Assembly: GCA_029690005.1 (NCBI GenBank)
Contig: CP121458.1
Span: forward strand, 124,001-188,000
DNA: 64,000 nt
Direction of reading: 5' to 3'
Origin: Prescottella defluvii
Lineage (GTDB): Bacteria; Actinomycetota; Actinomycetes; Mycobacteriales; Mycobacteriaceae
Shown here: positions 1 through 11,546 of the stretch, piece by piece
Layout of the letters: every line of letters starts with the position of its first letter
Position numbering within the stretch: the stretch's first letter is position 1
Notes under the pieces: generated by a model
Database searches by the model: none
Seen by the model: only the letters and a program-made list of their open reading frames with translations
Told to the model about the DNA's origin: nothing
Made by a program: the position numbers and the translations under genes

Positions 1-94
1 TCACCGTCTCCTCACCTGCGAAGGCTGCGGCGGGCCGACGCCCGACGACTGTCCGTGAATGTACGAGGGTAATCGGCTCGGCAGCAACAGGAAT

Positions 95-116
95 CGCCGG
101 GAGCTCCCTTCCGGCG
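95..116 (-). terminator. Hairpin just downstream of the ABC permease
   Basis: Arms cgccggga and ttccggcg form an 8-bp stem (one G-U pair) around a 6-nt loop. The hairpin starts 6 nt past the permease stop on the minus strand. There is no clear U-tract, so termination is inferred from position and pairing. Nothing else is recognised in bases 1-94. Confidence 0.4.
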
Positions 117-121
117 ACCGG

Positions 122-907
122 TCAGTCGATGTCGAGCCGACGAAACGCCACCACGCTGGCGGCCGACAGGACCACCGCGACCGCGGCGAGGACGATGAAG
201 GCGGTGACCGACACGCCCTCGACGAGTTGGCCGTCTCCGACCGCGTAGAAGAACGGGGAGACGAGCCGCGCGGGTCGGATCCAGTTCACGATCTGCGCGA
301 GCGAATTGACGAGGTATGCGGCGGCGGCGACCGCCGCGGCGACCCCCAGCGCGATGCCCCGGCTTCCGGTGAGCGATCCGACCAGCATCGCCAGTGCCCC
401 GAAGTCGATGCCGAGCAGGAGAACCGCAATCGTGACGCCGACGAGGTCGGCCGCGTCGACTTGCAGCTCGAACGCACGCCCGAGGAACACGCAGATCGCC
501 GTCACCACCGACACCGGCACCGCGACCAGGCACATGGCGGCGACCTTCTCGAGCGCGATCCGCGTTCGGGTCAGCGGCAACGTCGCGACCAGCCCGAGCG
601 TGCCGTCCTCGTTCTGGCCCGCGATGCACGACGCGCCGTATCCGATGGTAAGTAGCAGGACGACCAGGGGCAGGAAGTTGGCGTACAGGTTCGCGTTCAG
701 CCATCCGGACGCCGATGTCAGTGGTCCGCTGATGCCGAACAGCGCCGCGAACGTGGGGTTCTGGGACATCAGATTGTCGAGCCCCGACTCGTGCCGGAAC
801 GCCGGGTACAGCGCGACGACCACGAGAGTGTAGGCGGCCATTCCCAGCGAGCCGATCAGGAAGCGTCGGCGCAGTTGGAGGTCGAGGCGGACGAGATCAG
901 CGGCCAT
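122..907 (-). CDS. ABC transporter permease (ABC-2-like exporter subunit)
   Basis: About 261 residues with about six hydrophobic segments alternating with short loops. The first segment follows a basic N-terminus (MAADLVRLDLQLRRR). A conserved-looking ENGTL-type loop reads QNEDGTLGLVATLPLTRTR, which is typical of the membrane half of drug or antibiotic ABC exporters where it meets the ATPase. I chose ATG at 907 because it overlaps the 3' end of the ATPase gene by 11 bases, a normal coupled arrangement; longer starts run into the ATPase reading frame. It probably forms one exporter with the ATPase encoded just upstream. The substrate is unknown; self-resistance or lipid export are possibilities. 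Confidence 0.8.
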   Translation of the reverse strand: MAADLVRLDLQLRRRFLIGSLGMAAYTLVVVALYPAFRHESGLDNLMSQNPTFAALFGISGPLTSASGWLNANLYANFLPLVVLLLTIGYGASCIAGQNEDGTLGLVATLPLTRTRIALEKVAAMCLVAVPVSVVTAICVFLGRAFELQVDAADLVGVTIAVLLLGIDFGALAMLVGSLTGSRGIALGVAAAVAAAAYLVNSLAQIVNWIRPARLVSPFFYAVGDGQLVEGVSVTAFIVLAAVAVVLSAASVVAFRRLDID

Positions 908-1822
908 CGGACACCTCCGTGTACTGATCGCCGCGGTAGTAGCCACGGAACAGCTCGTCGAGATCGGCCCTCCGCGCAGTGATGTCGACGGCGCCCTGGT
1001 CGGCCGCAACCCGCAGACAGGGCGCGACGTCGCCCGTCACCGACAACTCGATTCGCCCGTCGTCGCACGATCGAACCTGCACCCCGTCGAGTCGAGCGAA
1101 CACGTCCGGACGTGGGGGCTGCTCGAATCGAAGTTCGATCGTGCGTGGCGAGTTCCGGCGCAGGCTCTCGACACTGGCGGTCACCACCACGCGCCCGTCG
1201 CGCAGGATGCAGACGCGCTCGACGAGCCGCTGCACCTCGTCCAGGTCGTGCGACGAGAGCAGGATGGTCCGCCCGTCCGCCACCGTTTCGCGCACCAGAT
1301 CGGCGAACTCGTCCTGCACGAGCGGGTCGAGCCCGATCGTCGGCTCGTCCAGGACCAGCAGATCGGGACGGTGCATGAACGCCATGACGAGACCGATCTT
1401 CTGGCGGTTCCCTTTCGAGAGGGCACGGGTCGGCGTGTCGAGCTCGACGCCGAACCGTTCCACGAGCTGGTCGCGATATCGCCGGTCCTTCAGTCCCCGG
1501 ATGCGGGCGAACCGGTCGAGGTGTTGGGCGCCGGTGAGTCTGGGGTGCAGCGCCAACTCACCGGGCAGGTATCCGACCCGCCGCAGGATCTGCGCCGCCT
1601 CGTGTCCCGGATCGAGGCCGAACACCCGCACCGATCCCGACGTCGGCCGGTACAGGCCGAGGAGAATCCGGATCGTCGTGGTCTTGCCGGCACCGTTGGG
1701 CCCGAGGAACCCGAACACCTCCCCCTCGTCGAGCCGGAAATCGACATCGGTGATCCCTCGTCGAGCCCCGAACCGTCGGGTGAGGTGCTCGACCCGGACC
1801 AGCGACGCCGTGGGCGGGGCAC
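897..1822 (-). CDS. ABC transporter ATP-binding protein
   Basis: About 300 residues. Walker A is GPNGAGKTTT, the signature is LSKGNRQKIG, and Walker B with the D-loop is LLVLDEPTIGLDPL, followed by the H-loop LSSHDLDE. The C-terminal 80 residues match the extra domain of drug-export ATPases (DrrA/CcmA type). It energises the permease encoded immediately downstream. The 5' end is uncertain: the coding frame starting VRVEHLTRRFGARRG has no ATG, GTG or TTG just upstream. A GTG at 1822 is in a neighbouring frame, so a one-base deletion between about 1793 and 1822 is likely. The product call is secure; the start is not. Confidence 0.85.
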
Positions 1823-1926
1823 CCCTCGGATGATAGTTCCCGGGTGCCGCCACCTGTGGGCGATCGGGACCGCGGCAAGCGCTGGCAGGGAGATCCGTTC
1901 GGCCGCGGGAATACCCCGGAAACGAC

Positions 1927-1970
1927 GCGTGCGCGGCCACCCGGGCCGAAGGCCGAGCGACCGCGCACGC
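1927..1970 (-). terminator. Hairpin terminator downstream of asd
   Basis: Arms gcgtgcgcggcc (1927-1938) and gaccgcgcacgc (1959-1970) pair over 12 bp with one G-U pair. The hairpin lies about 15 nt past the asd stop on the minus strand. It has a GC-rich stem with no strong U-tract, as is common in actinobacteria. Confidence 0.55.
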
Positions 1971-1984
1971 GGGAAGAGCGGGAG

Positions 1985-3022
<1,038 letters not shown>

Positions 3023-4286
3023 TTACCGTCCCGTTCCTGCGTGAACGACGGCCTCTTCCTCGCCGCCGAGTTCGAAAGCTGCGTGGATCGCGCGCACGGC
3101 GTCATCCAGGTCGGTGTCCTTGACGAGCACCGAGATGCGGATCTCCGACGTCGAGATCAGGTCGATGTTGACGCCGGCGTCCGCGAGGGCCTCGCAGAAC
3201 TTGGCGGTGACGCCCGGGTGGCTCTTCATGCCGGCGCCGACGAGCGACACCTTGCCGATGAGGTCGTCGAACAGGATCTGCGTGAAGCCGATCTCCGACT
3301 GCAGGGCCGTCAGCTTCTCCACCGCGCGCGGGCCGTCGGACTTGGGCAGCGTGAAGGTGATGTCGGTCTTGCCGGTCTCGACCTTGGAGATGTTCTGCAG
3401 CACCATGTCGATGTTGATCTCGGCCTCGGCGACTGCACGGAAGACCTTCGCCGCGTGGCCCGGCGTATCGGGCAGGCCGACGACGGTGACCTTGGCCTCG
3501 CCGCGGTCGTGGGCAACACCGGTGATCAGGGCTTCTTCCACGGGAATGTCCTCCATCGATCCGGACACGATCGTTCCGGGCTTGGTCGTGTATGACGAGC
3601 GGACGTGCACGGGCACGTTGTAGCGGCGGGCGTACTCGACGCAGCGCAGCATCAGAACCTTGGCGCCGCAGGCGGCCATCTCGAGCATCTCCTCGAAGGA
3701 GACTGTGTCGAGGCGCTGCGCGTCGGGCACGATGCGCGGGTCGGCGGTGAAGACACCGTCGACGTCGGTGTAGATCTCGCACACGTCGGCCTTCAGCGCC
3801 GCGGCGAGCGCGACGGCCGTCGTGTCGGAGCCACCGCGGCCGAGCGTGGTGACGTCCTTGCTGTCCTGGCTCACACCCTGGAAGCCGGCGACCAGGACGA
3901 TCGAACCCTCGTCGAGCGCGGTGCGCACACGGCCGGGGTGACGTCGATGATCTTGGCGTTGCCGTGGCTGCCGGTGGTGATGACACCGGCCTGCGAACCG
4001 GTGAACGACCGCGCCTGCGCGCCGAGCGAATGAATCGCCATCGCGACGAGCGCGTTCGAGATGCGCTCACCCGACGTGAGCAGCATGTCCATCTCACGGG
4101 CCGGCGGCACCGGGCACACCTGCTGCGCGAGGTCGAGCAGTTCGTCGGTGGTGTCGCCCATCGCCGAGACGACCACGACGACGTCGTTGCCCGCCTTCTT
4201 CGTCTCGACGATCCGTTCAGCGACGCGTCGGATGCGCTCGGCGCTCGCGACCGAGGATCCCCGTACTTCTGGACGACGAGAGCCAC
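3023..4286 (-). CDS. lysC: Aspartate kinase (two apparent one-base deletions)
   Basis: Phosphorylates aspartate, the entry step of the lysine/threonine/methionine pathway, and is normally feedback-regulated through ACT domains. The kinase domain is recognised by VALVVQKYG at the start, [35 protein letters not shown] and [15 protein letters not shown]. Two ACT repeats follow ([40 protein letters not shown]). The frame breaks near 4260 (one more G gives KYGGSSVAS) and near 3932 (one more G gives [13 protein letters not shown]). With both restored the protein is about 421 residues, the normal length. The GTG start at 4286 matches relatives. A shorter regulatory subunit may start inside the gene, as in corynebacteria; that is not shown here. 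Confidence 0.93.
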
Positions 4287-4422
4287 GCGTGTGTACCTCC
4301 GGATAGATGGATTGATGCAAGTCCAGCTGTCGAGCTTACCGAGGTGCGTCACCGGGAGTGCACTCCGTCCTGACCAATGGATACGTGCGCACTTCCGGCC
4401 CGGCGATGGCAGCATCGGCGAA

Positions 4423-5618
4423 ATGGACCTATCCCGACGGTTGACCACACGGCCCACCGAGGAGCGGGCATCGGTTTCGGCGCTCGAGCTGTTCTTCGAC
4501 CTGGTGTTCGTCTTCGCGATCACGCGGGTCACCGAGTTGTGGGGAAACGATCCGAGCAGCATCAACCTGCTGCACGGCCTGCTCGTGATGGCCGTGCTGT
4601 GGTGGTGCTGGGTCTGCTACGCGTGGCTGGCGAACCTGGTGCGCGCCGACGAGGGCGTCGTGCGGGTCGTGATGCTCGCGGCGATGTCCGCGGTGTTCGT
4701 CGTGGCGCTCACCATCCCGGAGGCATTCGACAACCTGCCCGGCGGGCTCGACGGCCCGGTCATCTTCGCGCTCGGGTACTTCGTGGTCCGACTGCTGCAC
4801 GTCCTGATGTTCCTGATGATCAGCAGGGACGATCCGCAACTGCGCGGGCAGGTGAAGCGGTTCGTGCCGTCGATGCTCACGGGCACGACACTCCTGCTGA
4901 TCGCGTCGCAGCTGACCGGGCCGTGGCAGACGGCAATGTGGTTCGTCGCCCTCGCCGGCGACTACCTGGGCACCTTGGTCGGCGGCACCGGCTGGCGACT
5001 GCGGTCGGTGAGCCACTTCGCCGAGCGACACAGCTCGTTCGTGATCATCGCGCTCGGCGAGTCCATCGCGTCGATCGGTATCGGCGTCGCCGCCCTGCCG
5101 ATCTCGTGGCCGATCATCGTCGCGTCGTTGCTCGGGTTGGCGGTGTCGTCGCTGCTGTGGTGGGCGTACTTCGACATGACCTCGCTGATGGTGGAGCACG
5201 CGTTCGAGGAATCCCACGGCCGACGCCGGATCCAGATCGCGCAGCGGTGCTACAGCTACGCGCACCTGCCGATGGTGGTCGGCATCGTGCTGCTCTCACT
5301 GGGGCTCAAGAAGATCCTCTACTACGTGGCCGACGGCAACCACCATCGGCTGACCGATCCGCTGCAGGGCTGGCCGCTGGTGTCGCTGTACGTCGGGGCG
5401 GCGCTGTATCTCGCGGCGCTGGTCTACTTCAAGTGGTCCGGCGTCGGCGCGTTCAGCATCCCCGCACGGTGACCGTCGTCGTGCTGCTCGCCCTGATCCC
5501 GCTCGCGTGGCACCTGCCGGCCCTCGCGACGCTGGGGCTTCTCACCGCAGTCCTGCTGGTACTGATCACGTACGAGACGATCGCGTTCGCGGAGCACCGG
5601 CGCCGCATCCGGGCGTGA
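4423..5618 (+). CDS. ltrA: Low temperature requirement A (LtrA) family membrane protein
   Basis: Polytopic membrane protein with around ten hydrophobic segments. Family hallmarks are visible: SALELFFDLVFVFAITRVTE near the N-terminus, the HFAERHSSFVIIALGESI block in the middle, and a late run of helices. ATG at 4423 gives the family N-terminus directly before that motif. The frame stops early at 5472; one more C in the CCCC run near 5461 restores SIPRTVTVVV and a final helix ending at 5618. The biochemical function of LtrA proteins is not established. The gene is divergent from lysC, and the 136-bp gap should hold both promoters. Confidence 0.88.
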
Positions 5619-5621
5619 CGG

Positions 5622-6274
5622 TCAGACGAGCGCGACCACGTTCCGGATCACGAACAGCGCACCGAAGCTGAAAAACACGGCGAGCGTGAGTGGGCGATCG
5701 TGCTCGATCATCCACTTCTTCACCCCCGCAAGGCCGTCCTGCGCGCGCTTCCCGAGCAGCATGTACGCGCCGATCGGAACGAGGAAGTCGAGCGCCGCAG
5801 CGATGAGCAGCAGCACGGTCCCGAACACCGAGGCCCCGACCGAGGTGTCGGAGGCCGCGATGATCGTCATGCCGGAGATCATGATCGCGAGGTTGGGATT
5901 CACGATCGACAGCGCGGCGCCCATGACGAAAGCCCCGCGGGGTTTGGCGTTCGTGAGTTGCTGCATCCACTCCGGGCCGGTGTCCGACGGCGTCCGCTTG
6001 CGGACCAGTTGCCCACGCCGAACGCGACGAAGATCAGACCGACGGCCAGACCCGCCCAGTGACTGGCGGCACTCGACCTGGTGTCGTGGGTGGCGCCGCC
6101 GAGCAGTGCCGCGACGCCGATCGCGGTGTACGCGATCATGAACGCGACGAAGAACGCGAAGGCGTTGGCGAGCGCCCTCTTGGTCTGCAGCAGCAGCACG
6201 CAGCCGGCGATCGCCGCCGGCGTTATCGCCATCCCGGCCAGCTCCGGCAGCAACTGCAGGATCAGCTCTCCCAT
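5622..6274 (-). CDS. GAP-family (Sap-like) small integral membrane protein
   Basis: About 217 residues after joining two frames, with six hydrophobic helices. It starts MGELILQLLPELAGMAITP, the typical opening of the GAP (Sap, sulfolipid-addressing) family related to LysE-type exporters. The second half contains GAALSIVNPNLAIMISG and ends in a helix before VIRNVVALV. The frame breaks near 6000, where one missing base turns KRTPSDTGPEWMQQL into a garbled tail. Family members assist export of glycopeptidolipids or sulfolipids in mycobacteria; the substrate here is unknown. The start lies 4 nt from the SulP stop, so co-transcription is likely. It converges with ltrA. Confidence 0.8.
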
Positions 6275-6278
6275 GTCG

Positions 6279-7978
6279 TCACCTCTCTGCGGAATCGGTC
6301 GTTCGAGGCCTGCCCGTGACGGCGGCTGCCGCGTCCTCGACGGTCGCGAAAACACGTCCCTCGGAGACGTATTCGCGTCCGAGCTCGGTGCGGCGGACGG
6401 TCGCCAGGTTCGTCCGTGGCAGCGCGGCGTAATACACCTCGGTGTCGGCGTCGGACAGTTCCTTGTTCAGGTCCAGGAAGCTGTGCATCACTGTCGTCGA
6501 CACCTGCGAAATCCGCGAGCAGTCGATCACCAGCGAGGCCGGGCGCATCTCCCCACCCGCCGGCCGATCTCCCGAGTGTTGGCACGGACGTTGGCGGTGT
6601 ACAGACCCGTGTCGACGCGCAGCACCAGGGGATCCGACGCGACAAGTGGCGCGTCCGGCCCCAGCCCGCGCCAACCCCCGTCGACGCTGCGCGTCAACTG
6701 CGAGACGTGCGGCCGGTTGAGTTCACGCAGAACGAGATACAGCGTCAGCAGCACTCCGGCCAACACGGCCGGCAACAGCCCGGCCGTCAGCCCGATCACC
6801 GCCGTCGCACACGCTATCCAGAACTCGATCCGGTTCACCCGCCAATACCTGACGAACGATCCCGGTTCGACGAGCCCGAGCGTCGCGACCACCACCATCG
6901 CGCCGAGCGTCGCCTGTGGCAGGTCGCTGAGCACCGGCGCCAGGAACAGTGCGACCAGCACAGCGAGAACCGCGGTGACGATCCCGCTCAGCTGGGTTCG
7001 TGCGCCGGCCCGCAACGCGACCGCCGTCTGGGAGAACCCGCCCGCGGGCGGCAGCGTATGGAAGAACGAGCCCGCCACCGACGCGACCCCGTTCGCGAGA
7101 AGCTCACGGTCGCTGTCGATCTGAGGCTCCTCGGGACGCCGCACACCGCGCGCCACCGCGACGGTCTCGAGGAACGCCATCACCGAGATCGCCAGCGCAC
7201 CTGGCAACAACGCACCGACGTCGCGCAGGGACGGGATCCCGGGCAGCGGAATCCCACGCGGCACTTCCGCGATGAGCTCGACCCCACGGTCCCGCAGGCC
7301 GGTGAACGCGATCAGCGCGATGCCGACCGCGACCACGACGAGCGGTCCCGGAACCCTCGGGACGAACCGGGTCATCGCGAGGAGCCCGACGATCGACATG
7401 GCAGACAGTGCGACGGTGGCGCCGTTCGCGTCGCCGAGTTGACGGAGCACGCCGCCGAGCACGTGCACGAATCCGGTGGCGTCCGGATCGCCCGGGACGC
7501 CGAGCAGTTTGGGCAACTGGCTCGCCGCGACGGTCAGACCGACACCAGCCTTGATGCCGGACATCGTTGCCTCGCTGATGTTCTCGATGATCGCGCCGAG
7601 CCGCAGGAACCGTGCCGCGACCAGGATCACACCCACCATGAGGGTCAGCGTCATGAGCGACGTCTGCGCGTCGTCCGATCCGGCCGCGATGCCGGCACCG
7701 ATCAGCGTCGACGCCGTGAGCGTCGCGATCGTCGACGTCGTGCTGACGCTCGTCGTGCGCGAACCGCCCAGCAGCGCATACACGATCATCGGCACCATGC
7801 ACGTGTACAGACCGATCTGCACCGGCATGTCCGCGATCGTCGCGTACGCCATGGCCTGCGGGATCACCACCGCACCAGCACTGAGTCCGGCGACGAGATC
7901 CGCTCGCAGCCAGGGCTTTCGATAGCCGACGAGTGTGGGCGCGAGTACGGCCGTCGACTCCCCCTCTTTGCGCGCCAT
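6279..7978 (-). CDS. SulP-family anion transporter with STAS domain (SulP 1)
   Basis: About 566 residues: an N-terminal SulP membrane domain (GLSAGAVVIPQAMAYATIA near residue 30, PAGGFSQTAVALRAGARTQ in the middle, about 12 helices) and a C-terminal STAS domain (LVLRVDTGLYTANV then SLVIDCSRISQVSTTV). SulP proteins move sulfate, bicarbonate or other anions; the substrate cannot be read from sequence. The start ATG at 7978 follows a strong GGAGG. The frame breaks near 6550 in a GGGG run; one more G joins RRVGGEMRPASLVID and restores the STAS domain. It lies upstream of the GAP-family gene in the same direction. Confidence 0.88.
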
Positions 7979-8169
7979 CACTCCTCCATCGGATACGGGT
8001 ACCGACGAGCAAACCAGTCGCCTCCCGGTGACTGGATCACCCTCGTCGGGTGAAGCCGGTCGAGCGCGATTTCGCACGCGTTGTGATGATCGCTTACGTA
8101 CAAGCGCCGGACCCGTCGGGCCGGCCGCGCTGCGCATCCGATCCCGGGCTCAGCCGTTACTGTGACACC

Positions 8170-8664
8170 ATGGAACTTGGGGTGCATTTCGCGCTATCCG
8201 ACCACGTGGCAGCGGAACTTCTCGACGCGCGTGGCGACGACGGCAAGCTCGGCGCGGTTGTCGAGGACATCGAGGAGACTGGGCGCTCCGAGTTCTTCTG
8301 CGACACAGCCAAAGCGTGGGACCCGATCCTGTGCTCCCTCTCCAGCGCCGGGTACCAGCGCACGCCCGAGAACTGGCCGGCATACGGCGTGATCCTGGGT
8401 TACGAGGACCTCAACATGGACACCGACGACCAACTGATCACCTACTTGGCGCCCGACCGGGTCGCCGAAGTCGCCGCGCATCTGGACAGCATCACCGAAT
8501 CCGAGTTCAGCGCATGCTACGACGCGATGCCGCTCGATGATCGCAACCCCGAGTACGGCGCGGACGAGCGCGCGTACGCCTGGGGTGGGCTGGAGGAAGT
8601 GATGGACTTCTTCCAGCGCGCGGCCCATGACGATCGGCATGTGGTTTTCACCGTGCGGTTCTGA
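8170..8664 (+). CDS. DUF1877 family protein
   Basis: An intact 164-residue soluble acidic protein. The pattern matches the DUF1877/YfbM family: short predicted helices, DDGKLGAVVEDIEET, a DTAKAWDPILCSLS core and GLEEVMDFFQRAAHDDRHVVFTV at the end. The family has no established biochemical function and is often a stand-alone or toxin-neighbourhood protein. ATG at 8170 is the natural start. It runs opposite to SulP 1. Nothing is recognised in the 193 bases before the next gene. Confidence 0.75.
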   Translation: MELGVHFALSDHVAAELLDARGDDGKLGAVVEDIEETGRSEFFCDTAKAWDPILCSLSSAGYQRTPENWPAYGVILGYEDLNMDTDDQLITYLAPDRVAEVAAHLDSITESEFSACYDAMPLDDRNPEYGADERAYAWGGLEEVMDFFQRAAHDDRHVVFTVRF

Positions 8665-8857
8665 CTGTCCGCAGCTGCCCATCGCCGCGATGGTCTCGAT
8701 CCGTACACGCCCGGCACAGCGACGCGCGGCCCCGAACGGCCAATCGCCGAAGATATCCGGCGAACCATCTTCGATGCCAACGAGATTCGCTTGCACTGAC
8801 GAGTCTTCCACCATAAGGACGAAGGCGCTCGCTGAGGTCGAGGGCTAGCATGGCCGA

Positions 8858-9580
8858 ATGAGCTGCTCCCTGATTACAACGTGGCGGAGACAGGACCTGC
8901 AACCACTCGGCGGGGCCGTCGCTCGTGGCAGTGTCGAGCAGACCACGATCCTCAACTGGGATGATCCCGGTTTCGACCGGTTCGAGGTACTCCACGCCGA
9001 CACCAGTAGCCCAGGCGTCGAGTATCTGCAACAGACTCACCGATGGGTCCAATGCAACATTCGTCCCGTTTACGCACTCGACGACACACAACCAGCGTCG
9101 GTAACCCTTGCGAAGGCCCGCGGATCCTGCAGCCAGCGGCTCGCTGTTGTCGAAGCACTTGCGCGACAGAACGGAATCCCGACCAAGGTCGAGGGACTCG
9201 TCCTCCGTGGCGAGTTCTGGTACCCGCGGTTTCGGTATACGCGTCACGTCGTTCCGGATCGTGTCCTGCTGGCATGGCCCAGCTTTCGCGTCGACGGTGA
9301 GTGGATCGACGCTTCCCACGCGTTCACGTCCGGATGCGACATGTCGCCGAAGGACTTCTCGAATCGTGGTGAGGAAACGCTCTTCGACGTCGCCGCACGC
9401 AGCACAATCACGTGGGGCAACCAAGCCTCGGCCGGTTGCCTCGATCTCTCCCGGTTTGTAATCCGGTCCCTGGGAACCTTCGACTCGCGGGACGACCTGT
9501 TCCGCTCGTATGGGCAAACCCTCCCGTGGGCCGTGCGCACGGCCTTGGAACCGGTGTTCAGCCGTCGGGCAGCACGCTGA
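8858..9580 (+). CDS. Transglutaminase-like domain protein
   Basis: An intact 240-residue protein. Residues 85-160 resemble a transglutaminase/protease-like core: ARGSCSQRLAVVEALARQNG with Cys91 as the candidate nucleophile, then GIPTKVEGLVLRGEFWYPRF and a later FRVDGEWIDASHAF holding the candidate His and Asp. No signal peptide or membrane helix is seen, so it is probably cytoplasmic. In bacteria such domains act as peptidases or are structural; the actual activity is unknown. Its base composition is a little less GC-rich than its neighbours. A transfer origin is possible but not demonstrated. Confidence 0.7.
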   Translation: MSCSLITTWRRQDLQPLGGAVARGSVEQTTILNWDDPGFDRFEVLHADTSSPGVEYLQQTHRWVQCNIRPVYALDDTQPASVTLAKARGSCSQRLAVVEALARQNGIPTKVEGLVLRGEFWYPRFRYTRHVVPDRVLLAWPSFRVDGEWIDASHAFTSGCDMSPKDFSNRGEETLFDVAARSTITWGNQASAGCLDLSRFVIRSLGTFDSRDDLFRSYGQTLPWAVRTALEPVFSRRAAR

Positions 9581-9641
9581 GCACTCCGCTCGACAAACCC
9601 TGCCTGTGCAGTCCGTCCCTATTCGATCGCCGAAGCCGACG

Positions 9642-11344
9642 TCACCGCGCCTTGTCGGTATCCGAGATCGCCCGCGTCACCGATGCGTACACGGCGACGG
9701 GACTAGCCCCTTCGGACGCATGCCGGAAGGTGTCCCGGAACTGCCCGATATCGCGTGCGATTCGCAGCTCGATGTTCTTCCGCGCCAGAGTGTCCCGTAG
9801 CTGCACCAGCATCTCGGCCGCGCTCACGTCGACGAATGGGGACGTCTCGGCGTCGAGGACGACGATCCGCGTCGTATCGGTGCAGAGCGCTTCGATTCGG
9901 TCCTTGACGAAATCTGCGTTCGCGAAGTACAGGCCCGCTTCGACCCGCACCACGATCGCGTCCGGACGGGTCTCGAGCTCGGGATGCCGTTCGACGTCCA
10001 CCCACAGGTTCCCCTGCCGCGCCAGCTCGGCGACGTGTGGGCGCGAGGACCGATAGAGCAGCAGCAACATCGACACTCCGATGCCGATCACGAGGCCGGG
10101 CAGCGTGTCGAACAGGAGGACGCCCATCATCGCGGCGATCGCGGCGGCGAAGTCGGCGCGCGCGGCCGGCCCGTAGATGCTCCCGAGGCGTGCGGTCCAC
10201 ACCCGGTACAGCCTGCGCAGCGCCGAGATGTCGACGAGTTCGATCACCGCGGCGATCACTACGGCCGCGAGGGTCGCTTCCGGAAGCTTCTCGAACAGAC
10301 CGGTGAGGAACAGCAGTGTGAGGACGGTGAGTGCAGCCACGACCAGCCCACTGACCTGTGATTTGGCCCCGCTCCGCCGTTCACCGCGGTTTTGGACAGG
10401 CTGCCGTTCACGACCATGCCCGAGCAGAGGCCGGCACCGAGGTTCGCGGCACCGAGCCCGGCGACTTCACGGTTGGCGTCGACCTCGTATCCGGCTCTGG
10501 CGGCGTAAGTCTTTGCCGCGCCGAGTCCCTCCGCAAAGCCGATCAGGAGCACACCGACAGCGGGGCCGGCCAGGCTGTAGTAGTCGTGCCACGTCGCGCC
10601 GTCCGGGAAACCGATCGACGGCAGCCCGGAGTCGATGTGGCCGACGATGGCGACGCCGTGCTGGTCGATCGAGAACAGGGTCACCGCCGCGATTCCGAAC
10701 AGCACCGCGACCAGTGAACCCGGAACGAGTGGCAGCCACCGCTTGAGCCCCAACACCACGGCCAGGCTCACCGCTCCGATGACGAACGGGCGCCACTGCG
10801 CGTCTCCCAGGTGCCGGATCACGCCCCACGCCTGCTCGAAGAAGTTGCCGGCCGTCTTCTCGACCCCGAACAGCTTGGGCACCTGTCCGACGATGATGGT
10901 CAGGGCGAGACCGACGATGAAGCCCTTGAGAACCGGCTCGGAGATGAAGGTCGCGACGAACCCGAGCCGGCACAGGCCGGCGAGCAGCCCGACGACGCCG
11001 GTGACGATCGCCAGCACCGCCGACAACGCGAGGTACCGGCCGCCATCGGCACCAGCGATCGGCGCGATGATGGCGGCGGACAGCGCCGCGGTCGCCGACA
11101 TCGGACCCACGATCAGGTGCCGTGAGCTTCCGGCTGCCGCGTACAGGACGAGCGCGGGCACCGCCGCGTACAGGCCCACCACGGGCGTGACCCCGGCGAT
11201 GGTCGCGTACGCGAGGGCCTCGGGAACCAGGACCGCCCACACCGTCAGTCCCGCGATCACGTCGGGCCGAAGCCAGGACCACTGGTACCCACCGAGGGAT
11301 GCGAACGGCATCCACTTGACGAATCGATCACGCACGTCCGCCAA
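9642..11344 (-). CDS. SulP-family anion transporter with STAS domain (SulP 2)
   Basis: About 568 residues. The membrane domain includes GLTVWAVLVPEALAYATIAG, a glycine-rich AGLGAANLGAGLCSGMVVNG and SLSKTAVNGGAGAKSQVSG. The C-terminal STAS domain contains IVVRVEAGLYFANADFVKDR and a VVLDAETSPFVDVSAAEML phosphorylation-loop region. The frame breaks near 10370 (GGAGCGGGGCC needs one more G). It is transcribed away from the arylsulfatase, with about 200 bp between the two starts. If it carries sulfate, it could take up or balance sulfate released by the sulfatase; that is inference from position only. Confidence 0.88.
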
Positions 11345-11546
11345 CTCGCGTCTCCCCTCATCGCATCGACGTCACGCGTCGGTCTCACACCCGATGACGA
11401 ATTCGAGTCTGACACCGCGCGAGTCATCCGGACTCACACGCTGCGGGTGAGGCCGAAGTCGAGCTCCCCGCCCAGGATGAGACTGCCCACACGTCCGTGG
11501 ACGCACCGGCGCCCGGACTCGATCTCGATGTCGGAGGGGATAATTC

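Noticed and set aside
11345..11546. Riboswitch or sulfur-related RNA element before the arylsulfatase
   Set aside because: No conserved riboswitch core is recognisable. It is more likely just the divergent promoter region.
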